Shown: positions 34,801-40,800 of the stretch, piece by piece
Position numbering within the stretch: the stretch's first letter is position 1
Layout of the letters: every line of letters starts with the position of its first letter
Source: Tumebacillus avium
GTDB lineage: Bacteria > Bacillota > Bacilli > Tumebacillales > Tumebacillaceae
Length of the DNA stretch: 64,000 nucleotides
Direction of reading: 5' to 3'
Assembly (NCBI RefSeq): GCF_002162355.1
Contig: NZ_CP021434.1
Coordinates: forward strand, 4,084,001 to 4,148,000
Translations under genes and position numbers: made by a program
The notes under the pieces: model-generated
The model's input: the letters and a program-made list of their open reading frames with translations, nothing else
Database searches by the model: none
What the model was told of the DNA's origin: nothing

Positions 34801-37800
34801 TCGGTCAAGAACAGGGTCAGGTCAAATTTGGCTGTGGTCGCGTCCAGTTCGGCAGACGCAAGCGTCAGGCCGGGCAGCTCCAGTTGCGAAACCGGGTTGT
34901 CCTGCAGGGCAAACATGACTTGGAACAAAGGCGTACGGCTCATGTCGCGGTCGGCGGCCAGCTCTTCGACTAGTCTTTCGAACGGCACATCCTGATGCGC
35001 ATAAGCGTTCAGGGCGGTCCCCTTCACCCGTTCCAGCAATTCGGCAAAGCGCGGCGAGCCCGACAGGTCGGTGCGCAGCACCAGCGAGTTGACGAAGAAC
35101 CCGATCAGATCTTCCGTCTCGCGGCGTGTACGGCCAGCGATCGGCGTGCCGATCAAGAGGTCCTCCTGGCTGGTATAACGGCTGAGCAGCAACGCAAACG
35201 CGGCATGCAGAGTCATAAACAGCGTCGCGCCTTGTTGGCTCGCCAGCTCTTGCAAGCTATCGCGGACATGGTCGCTCCAAGTAAAGCGCACCGCCGCCCC
35301 GCGATACGTCTGCACCGCCGGGCGCGGACGGTCGGTCGGCAGCTGCAAGACGGGCAGTTCCCCGCCAAGCTGCTGTTTCCAATAGGCGAGCTGTTCGTCC
35401 ATCGCGCCGCCGGACAGCCAAGTGCGCTGCCAAGCTGCGTAATCGGCATATTGCACGGCCAGTTCTTCCAGCGGAGAAGCTTCTCCCGCCGCAAACGCTT
35501 CATACAATGCGCCGAATTCGCGAATCAGCACGCGGATCGACCAGCCGTCCGAGACGATGTGATGCATGTTCACCGTCAACAGATGCTCTTGTTCGCCGAT
35601 CTGCAGCAGTGTAAAGCGAATCAGCGGCCCTTGCGTGAGATCGAACGGTTTTCCCGCCTCTTCCTGTGCCAAGCGCAGCGCTTCCGCTTCCCGTTCCGAA
35701 GCAGCCAACTTACGCAGGTCGACAAAAGTCAAAAGATCCGATACCTGCTCAGCAATCACTTGCACCGGCTCGCCGTTCACATCGGCAAACACGGTGCGCA
35801 GCGGCTCATGGCGCTGGACGATCTCTTGCAGCGTCCGCTCCAGTGCATCCAGCTGCAGATCTCCGCTCAGGCGCAGCGCATACGGCATGTTGTAGACCGC
35901 TTCCCCGCCGAGCAGCTGTTCGACCACCCACAGACGCTGCTGTGCAAACGACAGCGGCAAGTTGTTGGCGGTGCGATCCAGCCTGTCAATCGGGGCATGG
36001 CCCGCTTCGCCGTCCCCTGTCGCATCCAATTGGGCGGCCAGCTCAGCGACGGTCGGAGCTGCAAACAAGGCATGCACCGGCAGGCGCTGGCCGAACGACT
36101 CTTGCACGCGCGACAAGACTTGGGTGACGAGCAAGGAATGCCCGCCCAGTTCAAAAAAGTTGTCTTGGGCGCCGACACGCTCTACGCGCAGCACCTCTCC
36201 CCAAATCTGGGACAAACGCTCTTCTGTAGGCGTGCTCGGAGCCACATACGCCTGTTCGGAAGCAAATGCCGACCAGTCCGGCTTCGGCAGGGCTTTGCGA
36301 TCCACTTTGCCGTTTGGCGTCAGCGGCATCGCTTCGAGGATGACAAATGCCGATGGGATCATATAGTCGGGCAGCGTCCGCTTCAACAGCGCTTTCAGTT
36401 CCCCGCTCTCTACGCCCGTCTTGCTGGCAACATACGCCACCAGCCGTTTATCGCCGATCATCTCCTCCTGCACCAGCACAAGCGCCGCCTGCACGTTCGG
36501 GTGTTGCAAAAGCCCTGCTTCGATCTCGCCCAGCTCAATGCGGAAACCGCGGACTTTGACCTGGTGGTCGATCCGGCCGAGGTATTCCAGCGTGCCGTCC
36601 GCCGTCCAGCGCGCCAAGTCGCCCGTCGCGTACATCCGCGAGTTGGGGTCGGCAGAGAACGGGTTGGCAATGAACTTTTCCTTCGTCAGCTCTTCGCGGC
36701 CGAGATAGCCGCGCGCCAAGCCCCGTCCGCTCAGATGCAGCTCGCCGGCCACACCGATCGGCACCGGCTGCTGCTGTTTGTCGAGCAGGTAGACTTGCGT
36801 ATTGGTAAGCGGACGCCCGATCGCAGGCGCTGTCAAAGCGCCACGCTCCATCAAGGCATAAGTCGAGTACGTGGTGTCTTCAGACGGCCCGTACAGGTTG
36901 TAGACATTTTCGATCGACGGCAGACCGTACAGTTTTTGCACCAGTACCAGCTGCAAAGCTTCCCCGGCCAGATTGACTGTGCGCACCGACTGCGGAATGC
37001 CTTCCATGCGCAACAGTTCGCCGATCGCCGACGGAACGGTGTTGATCAGCGTAACCTCGTCTTTGGCAGGCAACTGCGGCAGATGTAGCGCATTTTCCGC
37101 AACGATCACTTTGCCGCCCAGCGACAGCGTGACGAACAGCTCGTATACGGACAGGTCGAAGCAGATCGAAGTGGCAAACAGCACTCCGGCCAGCTCGTCA
37201 GCCGCGTATTCAGCTTTGGCCCAGTGGATCAGCGCAGCGGCGCTCTTGTGCTCGATCGCCACGCCTTTCGGTTGGCCGGTCGAGCCGGACGTATAGATCA
37301 CATACGCCAGATTGTCTTCCGTCACCGAAGCGGCTGGATTCTCAGCCGATTCCTGCTGTAACCCCTCGCGCAGTTCATCGAGGCGCAGCACATGGGCGCT
37401 GTGTGCAGGCAGGTCGCCCGCCAGGCTCGCCTGTGTCAAAATCGCCTTCATCTGCGCATCTTCCATCGTGTAGGCGATGCGCTCTTTCGGATACGCCGGG
37501 TCAAGCGGCACATAAGCGCCGCCCGCTTTCAACACGCCGAGCATGCCGCAGACCATCTCTGCGCCGCGCTCCATGAAAATGCCGACCAGGGATTCCGGTC
37601 CGACACCGAGCTGCTGCAGGCGATGCGCGATCCGATTCGCCTGTGCGTTCACTTCGCTGTAGGTCAGCCGCACTTCCCCGTCGATGACCGCGACGGCATG
37701 CGGGGTCGCCGCGGCCTGCTGTTCCACCAGCTGGTGGATGCACAGCCCTTGCGGATCATTGACTGCCGTGTTGTTGAACGTATGCAGCAGAGTCGCTTTT

Positions 37801-40800
37801 TCCTGTTCCGGCAAAATCGTCAACGCGCTGACCGATGTGTCGGCTGCTTCTGCGATGCTTGCCAGCAGCGTCTCGAATTGGCGGGAGATCCGCCCGATCG
37901 TCTCCGGCGCAAACAGGTCGGAGTTGTATTCAAAGCGACCGGCCAGTCCGTCGTTGGTCTCTGCCATCGTCAAGGACAGGTCAAATTGCGCATGGCGCTG
38001 CTCCAGTTCCAAGGATTGCAGCGTCAAGGCACCGGCGGCAAGCAGTGCGCCCGCTTCGCCAAGCGAGAATCCGGCCATGCCTTCCAGCCCGGCCAGATGC
38101 GATTTTTGATAGGTAAACATCGCCTGAGCCAGCGGCGGATAGCTGGGGTCACGCTCCGGCTGCAACAGTTCGACCAGCAGCGGGAACGGATACTCCTGAT
38201 GTTCCAGAGCGCCCACGACCGTCTGGCGCACGTCGGCCAGGAAGTCGGAGAAGGCGGTTTCTTGGGCAAAGTCTGCCCGCTGCACCACCGGGTTGACAAA
38301 ATAGCCGATCACGGCGGCGTCTTTGGCGCTGCTGCGGCCGGTGGTCGGCGACGCGATCAGCACCTCTTCCTGTCCGCTGATCCGGTGCAGCAGCACTTGG
38401 AACGCGGCGAGCAGCGTCATGTATAAGGTCGCCCCTTGCTCCGTGGCCAGTTTCTTGAGCGCAGCGGAGAGCGCGGCAGGCAAAGCAAACGAACTGGCTG
38501 CTCCGCGATAGCTTTGCACCGGCGGACGGGGACGGTCGGTCGGCAGGTTCAAGACCGGCAGATCGCCGCCGAGCTGTTCGCGCCAGAAAGACTCCAGCTC
38601 CTGTCGGCGGCTGCTGTTCAGCATCGTCTCCTGCTCGCGGACATAGTGCGCGAAGGAACGGGACGTTTTTGCAAGTGGCACCGTAGTTCCTTGCACGGCC
38701 GCCTGATACAGCGCCTGCAATTCCTGCACCAGCACGCCAAGCGACCAGAAGTCGGAGATGATGTGGTGGGCCGTCAACAGCAGCACCGATTGGGAGTCTC
38801 CGCGTTCAAACAGGTGCACGCGCAGCGGCGCGTCCAGTGCCAGATCGAACGGTCGGTTGGCTTCTGCGGACAGTGCATCTTGCAGTTCTGTTTGGGACCA
38901 AGACCCTGCATCGATCACGGTCAAGAGATCTCCATTCGCCTCCAGCACCACGCCAACCGGTTCGCCGTCCTGTTCCACAAAACGGCTGCGGAGCAGTTCA
39001 TGGCGCTGTTCCAGCTGAGCAAATGCCGTGTGCAGCGCGGCACGATCCAGCGGCGACAAAATCTTGGCCGCGCGTGCGATGTTATACGCCGCGCTGTCCG
39101 GCGCGAGCTTTTGCACAAACCACAGCGCACGCTGGCCGTGCGACAGGGCAAACGGCCCTTCCGCTTCCCCGCTCTCCGCCGCTTCCAGCTCCAACTGGAC
39201 GCCCGCGGTCAGCTGCAGGGAGATGTCTTCCGCCAGTTCGGCAAGGCTGGGTCCGGCCAGCAAGCGTGAGAACGGCACGGGCACGCCAAACGTTTCTTCG
39301 ACCACATGCTTCAATTCCACAGCGATCAGCGAATCAAGACCCAGCGTATTTAAGGATTGATCCGGATGCACCGCGCTTTGCGGCACGCCAAGCGCCCGCG
39401 CTGCCTTTTGGCCCAGATACGACCGCAGCGCCGCTTGGCGCTCCATCGGCTCGGCTGCGAGCAGCCATTCACGGGTCAACTCCGGCATGCCGTCAGCTTG
39501 CGTTTCCGCATCCAGCACGAGTTCAGACGCCGAAGCTGCTTCGGCATCCGCGTTCAAGATATCGGAAAAGACCACATCAAGCGTGCCGTCGAGGAAGTTC
39601 TCGCGGCATTTGTGACGCTGCACTTTCCCGGATGAAGTTTTCGGAATCGACACCGGTTTGATCAGCACCACCGCATAGACTTGCAACTGGTGTTCTTCCG
39701 ATACCGCCTGACGAATCTTTTGCGCCACTTCCGCGAGGTTCGACTTGCGGTGGGTGCGCTCGATCTCCTGAACGACGACCAGGCGCTCTTCCCCGTCGAC
39801 TTCGACCGCGACAGCCGCGCCGTTGCTGTTTTTCACCGCCGGATGGCTCTCCTGCACGGCAAACTCAATATCGTTCGGATAATAATTGCGGCCGCGAATG
39901 ATGATCAGGTCTTTCAGACGGCCGGTGACATACAGCTCCCCGTCGTGCAGGAAGCCAAGGTCGCCGGTGCGCAAAAACGGACCTTCGCCCGTCTCTTGCA
40001 GATAGGCGCGGAACGTTTCTTCTGTCTGCTGGGGGCGCTTCCAGTAGCCTTGCGCCACGCTTGGTCCGCAGACCCAGATCTCGCCGACCTGTCCGTCCTG
40101 GCACAGCGAGCCGGTCTGCGGATCGGCGACCACCACTTTTTGCCGGACAAGCGCCACACGACCGGAGGAGACCAGCGTGCGGTCACCTTCTTGGGCCGTC
40201 TCAATAGCCACTGCCCGGTTGTCTTTTAACGCGCCTCCATCAAAGGAGTTGGCGATTGGCGCTTCCGAGCTGTGTCCGCCGGTGACGAACAAAGTCCCTT
40301 CCGCCAAGCCGTAGCACGGATAAAACGCCTCTTTTTTAAAACCGCACGGCGCAAAAAATTCGGCAAAGCGATCCAGCGTTTCTTGGCGGATCGGCTCAGC
40401 CCCGGTGAACGCGATTTTCCACGAGCTCAGATCGAGTGTGTCGCGCTGCTCCGGCGTGATTTTTTGCAGGCACAGTTCATACGCAAAGTTCGGGCCGCCG
40501 CTGACCGATGCGCCCAACCGGGAGATGATCTCCAGCCATTTCAGCGGACGCTGGATAAAATCGACCGGGGCCATCAGCGTGACCGGGTAGCCGGTGAACA
40601 GCGGTTGCAAGATACCGCCGATTAAGCCCATGTCGTGATACGGTGGCAGCCAGATCACGCAGTTGGAATCGGGAGACGTGCCGAAGCAGTCTTGAATCAA
40701 CTCCAGGTTATGTAACAGGTTGCCGTGTGTTAACATGACCCCTTTCGGCAGCGAGGTGGAACCGGATGTGTACTGCAAAAATGCGAGCGAGTCGGACGTC

